Assembly (NCBI GenBank): GCA_963794165.1
Contig: CAWCCT010000007.1
Location: 186,001-250,000, forward strand
Direction: 5' to 3'
DNA from: PALSA-350 sp963794165
GTDB taxonomy: Bacteria > Acidobacteriota > Terriglobia > Terriglobales > Acidobacteriaceae
DNA length: 64,000 bases
The notes beneath the pieces were generated by a model. The model did not search any database. It saw nothing but the letters and a program-made list of their open reading frames with translations, and was not told the DNA's origin. This document shows, one piece after another, positions 49,045 through 57,522 of this stretch; positions within the stretch are counted from its first letter, which is position 1; each line of letters starts with the position of its first letter. The translations under genes and the position numbers were made by a program.

Positions 49045-51828
49045 GTGACAGCTCCAAACTCAACTCTGGCCGGCACCTATTCTTATCCGCTCGTCTTTCT
49101 GTCCATCGTCATTGCAAACCTGGCTGCCTATGCAGCTCTCGACCTTTCAGGACGAGTGACAGCCGCCCACGGGCGAGCGCGGGTCGCGTGGCTCTGCGGG
49201 GGCGCGTTCGCCATGGGAATCGGCATCTGGTCGATGCACTACATGGGTATGGCAGCCTTCCAACTGCCCGTTGCGGCGCGATATGACTGGCCGACGGTCT
49301 TGCTTTCGATGGCCGCCGCGATCCTGGCCTCTGCCGTGGCTCTCTTCGTGGTGAGCCGAAAGACACTCACCACTGCGGGAACCATCACCGGCAGCGTGCT
49401 AATGGGCGGCGGCATCGCAACGATGCACTACATCGGCATGGATGCCATGCGAGTGGCTGCTATGTGCGTCTACTCCTACAAAGTTGTGGCGTTGTCCATA
49501 CTGCTTGGCATCGTGATCTCGCTGGTGGCCATTAAATTGACGTTCGCGGGAAGAGAACAAACCTCCACCTGGAGCTGGCAGAAGTCCCGCAGCGCACTGC
49601 TGATGGGTTTAGCTATACCGGTCGTGCACTATGTCGGCATGGCCGCCGTCCAATTCATTCCGCGCCCCCTTCAGGATGGCGATCTAACACACGCAATCAG
49701 CATCTCCAATCTCGGCATCACGAGCATAGCGCTGGTCACCCTTCTGATATTGGGAATGGTCTTTGTAACCGCTTCGCTCGATCGGCACTACTCTCTCCAG
49801 GAGTTGCAACTCAAGCTGATCGAAGAGCAGGCAAAATCAAGCGCGGCAGAGGCCGGCAGTAAGGCAAAGGGAGAATTTCTGGCGAATATGAGCCACGAGA
49901 TTCGCACGCCGCTGAATGGCATCATCGGGATGACCGACCTGGCCCTGGCTACGGAGCTTACGCCAGAGCAGAGAGATTACCTGGAAACAGTCAAGCTTTC
50001 CGCGGACTCATTGTTGAATGTGATTAATGACATACTCGATTTCTCCAAGATCGAGGCCGGCAAGGTGGAGTTGGAAGAAACGGACTTCGACCTGCGGGAA
50101 TGCGTCGAAAGCGCTTTGAAGACGCTTGCCCTGCGCGCGCACGAAAAGGGGCTTGAATTATTGTGCGAGGTGACCCATGAAGTGCCAAAGACGGTGGTGG
50201 GAGATGCCGGACGCATTGGACAAGTGCTGCTCAATCTTCTTGGAAACGCGTTGAAGTTTACGGCACGAGGAGAGGTCGGGCTAAGGGTCCAGGCAAGCGC
50301 AATCGAAGGGCAGACCTGCATCCTGCACTTTGTCGTTTCGGATACGGGAGTTGGCATCGCGGCTGCGAAGTTGAATCTGATTTTCGACTCGTTCAGCCAA
50401 GCCGATGCGTCCACTACGCGGGAATTTGGAGGAACAGGGCTCGGGCTGACGATTTCAAGACGCCTGGTGGAGATGATGGGGGGCCGCATATGGGTGGAGA
50501 GCGAGCCCGGAGCTGGATCACGCTTTCATTTCACGGCAAAGCTCGGGATTTCGGCGAACCGGACGGTGGTGACTGCCGGCGCCCAGGCGACACTTCACGG
50601 CCTGAGAGTTTTGATCGTCGATGATAATCTCACCAACCGTCGCATCCTGCTAGGCATGGTGGAGCGATGGGGGATGAAACCAACCGGGGTTTGCGATGGC
50701 GAGCAAGCGTTGGTAGAGCTTTCAACCGCCAGGAAAGCGGACGCTGCGTACGACCTGATTCTGACCGACATGCATATGCCCAGAATGGATGGCTTCGGGC
50801 TCGTGGAACAGATCAAGCTGACGCCGGAAAACGTACCTGCGACGATCATGATGCTGACTTCCGGAGGGCGGAAGGGCGATGCCGCCCGCTGCAGAGAGCT
50901 GGGGATCGCAGCCTACCTGATCAAGCCCGTACGCGAAGCGGAGCTTCGCGAAGCGATCCTTAGCATATTGCACGCCAAGCAGCAACCGGGCTCCCAACCG
51001 ATGGTCACTCGATCTTCTTTTCGAAAAGACCGCAATCCCGCGAGAGGCTTGCGCATTCTGCTGGCGGAAGATAACCGAGTTAACCAAAAAGTTGCGACAA
51101 GCCTGCTAGAAAAGCGCGGTCACCGCGTGGTCGTGGCAAATAACGGCAAAGAAGCCCTCGCCGTATTAGCTGGAGGTATCTTCGACCTGGTGTTCATGGA
51201 TGTGCAGATGCCGGAGATGGATGGACTGCAGGCAACTATCGCGATCCGCGAGCAAGAAAAGGTCACGGGAGTCCATCAACCGATTATTGCCATGACCGCG
51301 CTGGCGATGAAGGGCGACCAGGAACGGTGTATCGCGGCCGGCACGGATGGTTATCTCTCGAAGCCGATCTCTCCCGAACAGCTGGACGGGGCTTTAGACA
51401 GCTATGTGAACCGGCGCAGCGATGATATTCGATTGAAGACGAACAGCAATCACTCGCCCGTCCCCGTCGTGAATGCAGCTGAGCTGCTGCAGCGCATCGA
51501 TGGAGATCGAGCCCTGCTTGCAGAGTTAGTCGAGATCCTGCGTAAGGACTACCCAGGGCAGCTTCGCGGCGCACGGGAATCAATTGCGCGGGGAGATGCC
51601 CAGGGATTGGAACGGGTTGGACATGCGCTCAAAGGGGCATTGGACAATCTTTCGGCGACAAGCGCTTCGAGCTTTGCTGCCGAACTTGAGTCGATGGGAA
51701 GATCCGGCAATCTTGAGTTTGCCGGTCCCAAGCTGATGGCGCTGGAGAACGAAATGTATCAGGTGATAGAAACTATCGATGAGTTGTCATTGGAGAGAGA
51801 ATCCGGTAACCCTGCCCTGCGCATTTAA
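49045..51828 (+). CDS. MHYT-domain hybrid sensor kinase with two receivers and HPt
   Basis: The 927-residue protein starts at GTG 49045. Residues 10-245 form the seven-helix MHYT sensor with its three repeats (SMHYMGMAAF, TMHYIGMDAM, VVHYVGMAAV), proposed to bind metal and sense O2, CO or NO. HisKA (NMSHEIRTPLNG, H284), HATPase (LLNLLGNALKFT, DTGVGIAAAKL, GTGLGLTISRRLVEMMGG), two receivers (VLIVDDNLTNRRIL with LILTDMHMPRMDG; ILLAEDNRVNQKVA with LVFMDVQMPEMDG) and a C-terminal HPt (LAELVEILRKDYPGQL, ERVGHALKGALDNL) follow. This is a BarA/ArcB-type phosphorelay. The final DNA-binding regulator is not adjacent. Confidence 0.93.
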   Translation: MTAPNSTLAGTYSYPLVFLSIVIANLAAYAALDLSGRVTAAHGRARVAWLCGGAFAMGIGIWSMHYMGMAAFQLPVAARYDWPTVLLSMAAAILASAVALFVVSRKTLTTAGTITGSVLMGGGIATMHYIGMDAMRVAAMCVYSYKVVALSILLGIVISLVAIKLTFAGREQTSTWSWQKSRSALLMGLAIPVVHYVGMAAVQFIPRPLQDGDLTHAISISNLGITSIALVTLLILGMVFVTASLDRHYSLQELQLKLIEEQAKSSAAEAGSKAKGEFLANMSHEIRTPLNGIIGMTDLALATELTPEQRDYLETVKLSADSLLNVINDILDFSKIEAGKVELEETDFDLRECVESALKTLALRAHEKGLELLCEVTHEVPKTVVGDAGRIGQVLLNLLGNALKFTARGEVGLRVQASAIEGQTCILHFVVSDTGVGIAAAKLNLIFDSFSQADASTTREFGGTGLGLTISRRLVEMMGGRIWVESEPGAGSRFHFTAKLGISANRTVVTAGAQATLHGLRVLIVDDNLTNRRILLGMVERWGMKPTGVCDGEQALVELSTARKADAAYDLILTDMHMPRMDGFGLVEQIKLTPENVPATIMMLTSGGRKGDAARCRELGIAAYLIKPVREAELREAILSILHAKQQPGSQPMVTRSSFRKDRNPARGLRILLAEDNRVNQKVATSLLEKRGHRVVVANNGKEALAVLAGGIFDLVFMDVQMPEMDGLQATIAIREQEKVTGVHQPIIAMTALAMKGDQERCIAAGTDGYLSKPISPEQLDGALDSYVNRRSDDIRLKTNSNHSPVPVVNAAELLQRIDGDRALLAELVEILRKDYPGQLRGARESIARGDAQGLERVGHALKGALDNLSATSASSFAAELESMGRSGNLEFAGPKLMALENEMYQVIETIDELSLERESGNPALRI

Positions 51829-52131
51829 CGCGACCCGAGACGCGTGGTAACCCCCTTGAATCTTGGGATGCTTAAAGCTTTGGGCGTGGAAGACGATCAG
51901 TCTCCGAGAACCTTTTCAACTCTTCGGTCTATCGTGCATCCCGGTTTATCCTCGACCCACATAATCGCGCATCCCCACACATTGCACTTCTCACTTCGAT
52001 GACCTAGGGGTGTGAGAAGGAGAGGTTTTGCTACTTCGAGGGTTGGCTTCGTTTGCGTGGTCGCTGTCAGGAGGTTGTCTTCCTTCGCATCGGGGCGCAT
52101 TCGATAGAATTGCCACATATCTCGATGGCCT
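51829..52131. other. Intergenic stretch of about 300 bases
   Basis: It lies between two plus-strand genes and should contain the promoter of the kinase-propeller gene. A minus-strand frame of 81 codons here (51897-52142) has no ribosome binding site and overlaps that gene's start; it was not accepted. Confidence 0.45.
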
Positions 52132-54822
52132 ATGCAAAGCATCTCCCATTACCGTGGATTAGAGAGGATCGGCGGCGGTGGCATGGGCGTCGTCTACAAG
52201 GCAGAAGACACGCTCCTTGGACGCTTTGTCGCACTCAAATTCCTACCCGATCACTTTGCCCACGACAGGGCGGTTCTGGAGCGCTTTCGGCGTGAGGCGC
52301 GTGCCGCTTCTGCGCTCAATCATCCCAACATCTGCACCATCTATGAGATCGCCGAAGAGGACGGCCGCACCTTCATCGCCATGGAGTTCCTGGATGGCGA
52401 AACGCTGAAGCGGTTGATTGAGCAAGGTCCGCTAGCCATCGATCGGGTGATCCAAATCGCGATCGACATTACGGATGCGCTTGAAGCAGCGCATGAGAAG
52501 GGCATCATTCATCGCGATATCAAGCCGGCAAACGTCTTTATCACCAAGCGCGGCACGGCCAAGGTTCTGGACTTCGGTCTGGCAAAGATGGCACCCGTTA
52601 AGGAACTCGCGGCCGCCGGCGCAGACCTCGAAAGACAGCAGCTTACTGACGGTCTTGGCGGCGCACTAGGAACGGCGGCCTACATGTCTCCGGAGCAAGC
52701 GCTCGGCCACCAGGTCGATACGCGCACCGATCTTTTTTCTTTCGGCATCACGCTTTACGAGATGTGCACCGGCTGCTCGCCCTTCGCCGGGGAAACCACC
52801 GGCGAGCTTCTGATCGCCATCGTCCAGCAGGTCCAGACCACTCCAGCGCGACTCAATCCCGACGTTCCGTTTGAATTAGCCCAAATCATCGATCGATGTC
52901 TGGAGAAGGACCGGGAACTCCGCTACCAGGATGCGGGCGAGATCCGCGCGGACTTGAAGGCAGTGGAACGCAACCCGTCCGCAGAGATTGCCACTTCCTC
53001 TCCGGCATCTGGAATACGGTCATCGGTCCGTGCATCTTCAGGGTCAAAGACGTTTGCAGGCGCTCCCGGCGACGGCGCGAGCTCCGTATCCGCGGCGACG
53101 CCGACTAAACCCCCAGGACAATCCGTACGGCGACGATGGCTGCTGACCTTTTCAGGGCTGCTGATGGCGGCCGTGGGGCTGCTGGTGTTTTTTCTGATAC
53201 GCCCCCAACCCGTGCCGGAAGTGGCAAATTATGTGCAGCTCACCCACGACAATCAGCCAAAGGCGCTGGTCGGTACCGATGGTTCACGGCTGTATCTTGG
53301 TTTTGCCAGAACCATCACCTACAGTGCAGCCACCGGCATCATGCAGATGTCTGCTTCGGGGGGCGAGCCGGTCCGGATTACGGCGGCTTCCACCGCCATT
53401 CTCCCGTTGAACGTCTCGCCGGATGGAGCCGAAATTCTGGTCAAAGACAACCAAGGCACGGACTATAGGGGTGAGCTTTGGGGACTCCCGATACTAGGGG
53501 GTTCGCCCCGCCGATTAGGCGGTCTTGTCGGACAGGACGCCGCTTGGTCGCCTGATGGCAGGACCCTGGTTTACGCCGACGGGAGCGGATTGTTTCTGGC
53601 TACGAATGAGGGGACGCAACCGCGAAAGTTAGTTTCTTTAACCGGCCGAGGCTTTTATCCAGCATGGTCACCTGACGGAAGCAGGCTCAGGTTTACGGTG
53701 ATCGATGACAAGACCCGCGGTAATTCGCTGTGGGAGGTTTCGGCACAGGGGACGAATCTGCACCCGTTGTTTTCCGGATGGCACAATCCTGCAGACGAAT
53801 GCTGCGGGAAATGGACGACGGACGGGAAATACTTCGTGTTCGAATCGCGGGGCCAAATCTGGGCACTTTCCGAAGCGGGAACATTTCTTCATCGGTCCAC
53901 CGACAAGCCCATCGAACTAACTTCGAGCCCGCTCGGCTTGTTCACTCCTCTTCCGAGCAAAGACGGCAAGAAACTTTTCGTGGTGGGCCGGACTTACCGC
54001 GGCGAACTGCAGCGCGGTGAATCCAAGCCGGGCTCGTTCACGCCCTTTCTCTCGGGCATCTCCGCTGAGGACGTGGTGTTTTCAAAAGACGGCGAGTGGT
54101 TGGCCTACGTATCCTACCCCGAAGGCATTCTCTGGCGCAGCAAGCCCGATGGTACCCAGAAAATGCAGCTCAGCTCCGCTCCATTGTTTGCCGCGCTGCC
54201 GCGGTGGTCGCCGGACGGCAAACAAATTGTCTTTTATAACTACTCAGCCGGCGAACCGGGAAGGATCTACGAGGTTTCAGCTGACGGCGGCAGTCCCCAG
54301 GAACTACTGCCGGCAGATCCTGAGCCTAAGCAGGATCCGGACTGGTCGCCGGACGGCGACAAAATTATTTTTGGCAGCGTACCGGCCGACAAAGATTCGG
54401 CCCTGCGTGTGCTCGATCTGAATACCCACCGTGTTTCTGCACTGCCCGGTTCTCGAGGCCTGTTCTCGCCCCGCTGGTCACCGGATGGCAGGTACATCGT
54501 GGCCATGCCGGCGGACTCGCTGAGCCTGGTGCTCTTCGACTCCAAATCCCAGAAGTGGTCACAACTCGCGAGTGCAAGAGCTGCATTTCCGAACTGGTCA
54601 AGGGACGGACAGTATGTTTACTTCCTACGTTGGCTCGACAACCCGGCTGTGCTGAGAGTCAGGATCAGTGACCGCGAGGTGGAGCAGGTTTCGGACCTGA
54701 CGCACCTTCCGACTACCGGCAACATCGGGCCATGGCTGGGTCTCGATCCAGACGATTCTCCGCTTCTACTCAAAGATATTGGGACGCAGAATATCTACGC
54801 CCTAGATTGGAGAGAGCCCTAA
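52132..54822 (+). CDS. Ser/Thr protein kinase with C-terminal TolB/WD40-like propeller
   Basis: The 896-residue protein has a PknB-type kinase domain (1-275): Gly loop IGGGGMGVVYKAED, VALKFLPD (K36), HRDIKPANVF, DFGLAKMA, GTAAYMSPEQALG. A Ser/Ala-rich juxtamembrane region (285-330), one membrane helix (about 333-355) and six or more beta-propeller blades (360-890) with repeated 'WSPDG' motifs follow. The propeller should lie in the periplasm and sense a ligand or protein, with the kinase inside the cell. This architecture is abundant in Acidobacteria. It is monocistronic here. Confidence 0.93.
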   Translation: MQSISHYRGLERIGGGGMGVVYKAEDTLLGRFVALKFLPDHFAHDRAVLERFRREARAASALNHPNICTIYEIAEEDGRTFIAMEFLDGETLKRLIEQGPLAIDRVIQIAIDITDALEAAHEKGIIHRDIKPANVFITKRGTAKVLDFGLAKMAPVKELAAAGADLERQQLTDGLGGALGTAAYMSPEQALGHQVDTRTDLFSFGITLYEMCTGCSPFAGETTGELLIAIVQQVQTTPARLNPDVPFELAQIIDRCLEKDRELRYQDAGEIRADLKAVERNPSAEIATSSPASGIRSSVRASSGSKTFAGAPGDGASSVSAATPTKPPGQSVRRRWLLTFSGLLMAAVGLLVFFLIRPQPVPEVANYVQLTHDNQPKALVGTDGSRLYLGFARTITYSAATGIMQMSASGGEPVRITAASTAILPLNVSPDGAEILVKDNQGTDYRGELWGLPILGGSPRRLGGLVGQDAAWSPDGRTLVYADGSGLFLATNEGTQPRKLVSLTGRGFYPAWSPDGSRLRFTVIDDKTRGNSLWEVSAQGTNLHPLFSGWHNPADECCGKWTTDGKYFVFESRGQIWALSEAGTFLHRSTDKPIELTSSPLGLFTPLPSKDGKKLFVVGRTYRGELQRGESKPGSFTPFLSGISAEDVVFSKDGEWLAYVSYPEGILWRSKPDGTQKMQLSSAPLFAALPRWSPDGKQIVFYNYSAGEPGRIYEVSADGGSPQELLPADPEPKQDPDWSPDGDKIIFGSVPADKDSALRVLDLNTHRVSALPGSRGLFSPRWSPDGRYIVAMPADSLSLVLFDSKSQKWSQLASARAAFPNWSRDGQYVYFLRWLDNPAVLRVRISDREVEQVSDLTHLPTTGNIGPWLGLDPDDSPLLLKDIGTQNIYALDWREP

Positions 54823-54860
54823 AGAGGACTGACCTCTGCGTGCGAGGATTGGGGATCAGT

Positions 54861-54898
54861 TCGTCTGTTACCGAATCCCTCGTCTGTCACCGAATCCC
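54861..54898. repeat. Tandem 19-bp repeat, two units
   Basis: TCGTCTGTTACCGAATCCC is followed directly by TCGTCTGTCACCGAATCCC, one base different, between the kinase gene and the cytochrome gene end. Confidence 0.7.
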
Positions 54899-54988
54899 TC
54901 GCCCAAGAGTTGTGCCACTGGGAGCGGTTCGATATGCCGTGGCGGTCGCAGTGACGTGGGTAGTGAGTCACGTTTAAATCTCCCTGAC

Positions 54989-55840
54989 TTACTCGGTCGA
55001 TTTTAGGAAGGCAACGATATCAGAAAGCTGTTGCCGGGTGAAGCGGTGAGCAAAGTCAGCATGTACGTTCAAATTGTTGCAGTTTCCACGTTGCGCAATT
55101 TCCTGGAGCGGAAAAGTGCGAAGAACAGGGAGACCTGCTGACGGGAGATCATAAAGTCGCAGAACTGTGGCGTCACCTCCGGCCTCAACCCCACAGATCG
55201 TTTCACCGGAAGTTGTACGGATTTCCAAAGCCGATTTAGCATTTGGCGCCAGAATCGAGGCTAGAATCTCCGAGTGCGAACTGTTCCACAGCGTGTCCAA
55301 TGCCGGACCAACAGTTGAGCCTACGCCGCGAATGCGGTGGCAGACGCCGCAGTTGCGTTCGTTGCTGAGGTTGAAGAAGAGTTCCTTCCCCCGAGCGGCG
55401 GTTTGCTCTGCGACGCTGGTTACAGGAGCCGACGTTTCGAAAGCGGCGGGCTGGGTTTTCGCGTTCTCAAGCGCTTCGTGCGAGAGGCTCAGGATGTACA
55501 GAACAAGCGCGGAAATTTGCTGGTCAGAGAGTCTGCCTTTCCAACTCGGCATAGGAGAACCGGGAATGCCCTCCTCAATCGTTTTGTACAGGTAACTTTT
55601 ATCCCAATGCCGGTCCCGCAGTGTTGGCCCCCGTCCCGGGCCTCCATCAGATCCATGACAAAAGCTATTGGCACAGTTGGTCAGGAACAAATGATGCCCG
55701 GTCGTGGTCTCACGAGTCTTCGAGCCGTTGCTCGACTCGTTATCTGACGCAGACGTCTGTCCGATTGATCGAGCCGCGCCGAAAACAATAGCACTGAGGA
55801 CAACAATCATCCCCATGTAAGCCAGGTAACGGTTCATCAT
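54989..55840 (-). CDS. Secreted diheme-type cytochrome c, partner of the PQQ dehydrogenase
   Basis: The 283-residue protein has a signal anchor (YLAYMGMIVVLSAIVFGAA). Two class I-like cytochrome domains follow. The first heme site is C56-ANSF-C61-H62, a CX4CH spacing rather than the normal CX2CH. The second is the usual C164-GV-C167-H168. Met ligands may be in SPMPSWKG for the first domain. After residue 200 a beta segment (LEIRTTSGETICGVEAGG) resembles the C-terminal region of heme-binding proteins from planctomycetes and acidobacteria. It overlaps the PQQ dehydrogenase gene by four bases and is the expected electron acceptor. Confidence 0.88.
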   Translation of the reverse strand: MMNRYLAYMGMIVVLSAIVFGAARSIGQTSASDNESSNGSKTRETTTGHHLFLTNCANSFCHGSDGGPGRGPTLRDRHWDKSYLYKTIEEGIPGSPMPSWKGRLSDQQISALVLYILSLSHEALENAKTQPAAFETSAPVTSVAEQTAARGKELFFNLSNERNCGVCHRIRGVGSTVGPALDTLWNSSHSEILASILAPNAKSALEIRTTSGETICGVEAGGDATVLRLYDLPSAGLPVLRTFPLQEIAQRGNCNNLNVHADFAHRFTRQQLSDIVAFLKSTE

Positions 55841-57504
55841 TTCGAATCCGGAAGCGCAAAAACGAAGAGAGTGGATCCGCCGGGAAAGTCCTCGGTTTCA
55901 GGCCATAGTTGGGGAAGAGCGCCGGCTACGGCGGAGCCCCATCCCGTGGGCACGGCCACATACTGCTTTCCGGCAACGGAAAAAGTCACGGGCGATCCGC
56001 GATTTCCCGAACCGGTCTGAAAGCTCCAAAGTTTGGTGCCAGATCGAGCGTCGAGAGCAAAGAAATTTCCTTGCGGATCTCCTGAGAAGATAAGATTCCC
56101 GCCGGTGGCGAGAACCGACGCCAGCAATGGATACTTTGAACGATATGACCATTGCCGCTTGCCGGTAATCGGATCATAGGCATCCAGATGTCCACCTGCC
56201 GGACCTTTGAGCGGCGGTTTGAACAAAAATTCTCCGCCGAAATAAGGCGCCCCGGTGTGGCCTTCTTCCCTTCTGGGCGTAATGGTCTGGCACCATTCCA
56301 TGCCCACGGTATAGAAAAAGCCGGTCTGCGGGTTGTAGGCTCCATGGTTCCAGCTTCGACCGCCACTGACACTTGGGCAGATTAGTTCAGACTCGCCGGG
56401 GATAGATTTCTTCCGGCCCAGTAGATTACCCTTGGCGTCAATGCCGGTGATCCAATTGAGATTTTCGACAAAGGGCCAGGCGGTTACAAATTGGCCATTG
56501 GTGCGATCGAGCACCCAGACGTAGCCACCTTTGTTGGGATGAATGATCAACTTGCGTAGGCTGCCCTGGATTACAGCGTCGATCAGCACACACTCGTAAG
56601 CGCTGTCCCAATCCCAGACGTCATGAGGTATCTCCTGGTAGTACCACTTCAACTCACCAGTGTCTGGGTTGAGAGCCAACACCGAATCCGTATAGAGGTT
56701 CGATCCCTCTCGGTTACCACCGTAGAAATCGGCAGCCGGATTGCCGACGCCCCAATAGACGAGGTTCAGATCCGGATCGTAAGAGCCAGTGAGCCAAGTG
56801 GCGCCCCCGCCCACCTTCCAACTATCTCCCGCCCAGGTTTCGTGACCCTTTTGACCCGGGCCGGGAATGGTCCAAAAATGCCAGGCCTGATGTCCGTTCT
56901 TGAGGAAGAATGCGTTGATATATCCCCTATGCGCCGAATCTCCTCCGGTTACGCCGACCAGCACCTTGTCTTTCACAATTAACGGCGCGCCCGTAATGTT
57001 GCAGCCGCACATTTGCACGTCCTCGACATCGACATTCCAAACTTCTTTTCCTGTGTTCTGGTCGAGCGCGACGAGGTGATTGTCGAGAGTACCCATCAGC
57101 ACTAATCCCCCTCCGACAGCAACGCCGCGGTTGAGAGGTCCATAACCCAGGCCCAGCGCCTTTGGGAGTTGATAATAGTAATGCCAGAGTTCTGTTCCGG
57201 TGGCGGCATCTATGGCAAAGACTCGATTGCCCGGCGAGGTGATATACATTACGCCGTCAACCACAATAGGCGTGCAGGAGAATCCACCGTCGACCTTTCC
57301 CGTCTGGAAAGCCCAAACCGGGACCAATTTATGAACATTTGTTTGGTTGATTTGATCCAGCTTGCTGTAGCGCCACGCAGAGTCATTTCCGCCGTAGGTC
57401 GGCCAGTTCTGCGCCGGTAAATCGGCGCGAACGGGAAACTTGTCTGATATCGAGCGCTGTTCTTGCGCCGATGCAAGGACTGCGCAGAAGCTGCAGACGA
57501 TCAT
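55837..57504 (-). CDS. PQQ-dependent alcohol dehydrogenase, predicted lanthanide-binding type
   Basis: The 555-residue protein has a short signal (SFCAVLASAQ) and an eight-bladed propeller with tryptophan-docking-type repeats (SKLDQINQTNVHKLVPVWAF, DAATGTELWHY, NPDTGELKWYYQ, DARSGTKLWSFQTGSG). The active-site segment HDVWDWDSAYE supplies the catalytic Asp (D298). A second Asp lies two residues later (D300), the D-x-D pattern of lanthanide-dependent XoxF/PedH-type enzymes rather than the D-x-A of calcium MxaF. The usual vicinal disulfide reads MCGCN, with one residue between the cysteines. It lies between the sulfatase and cytochrome genes in one operon. Substrate unknown. Confidence 0.88.
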   Translation of the reverse strand: MIVCSFCAVLASAQEQRSISDKFPVRADLPAQNWPTYGGNDSAWRYSKLDQINQTNVHKLVPVWAFQTGKVDGGFSCTPIVVDGVMYITSPGNRVFAIDAATGTELWHYYYQLPKALGLGYGPLNRGVAVGGGLVLMGTLDNHLVALDQNTGKEVWNVDVEDVQMCGCNITGAPLIVKDKVLVGVTGGDSAHRGYINAFFLKNGHQAWHFWTIPGPGQKGHETWAGDSWKVGGGATWLTGSYDPDLNLVYWGVGNPAADFYGGNREGSNLYTDSVLALNPDTGELKWYYQEIPHDVWDWDSAYECVLIDAVIQGSLRKLIIHPNKGGYVWVLDRTNGQFVTAWPFVENLNWITGIDAKGNLLGRKKSIPGESELICPSVSGGRSWNHGAYNPQTGFFYTVGMEWCQTITPRREEGHTGAPYFGGEFLFKPPLKGPAGGHLDAYDPITGKRQWSYRSKYPLLASVLATGGNLIFSGDPQGNFFALDARSGTKLWSFQTGSGNRGSPVTFSVAGKQYVAVPTGWGSAVAGALPQLWPETEDFPGGSTLFVFALPDSK

Positions 57505-57522
57505 GATACGAATGAAGATTGC

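Noticed and set aside
51897..52142. Minus-strand frame of 81 codons before the kinase-propeller gene
   Set aside because: No ribosome binding site, and it overlaps the start of a certain gene.
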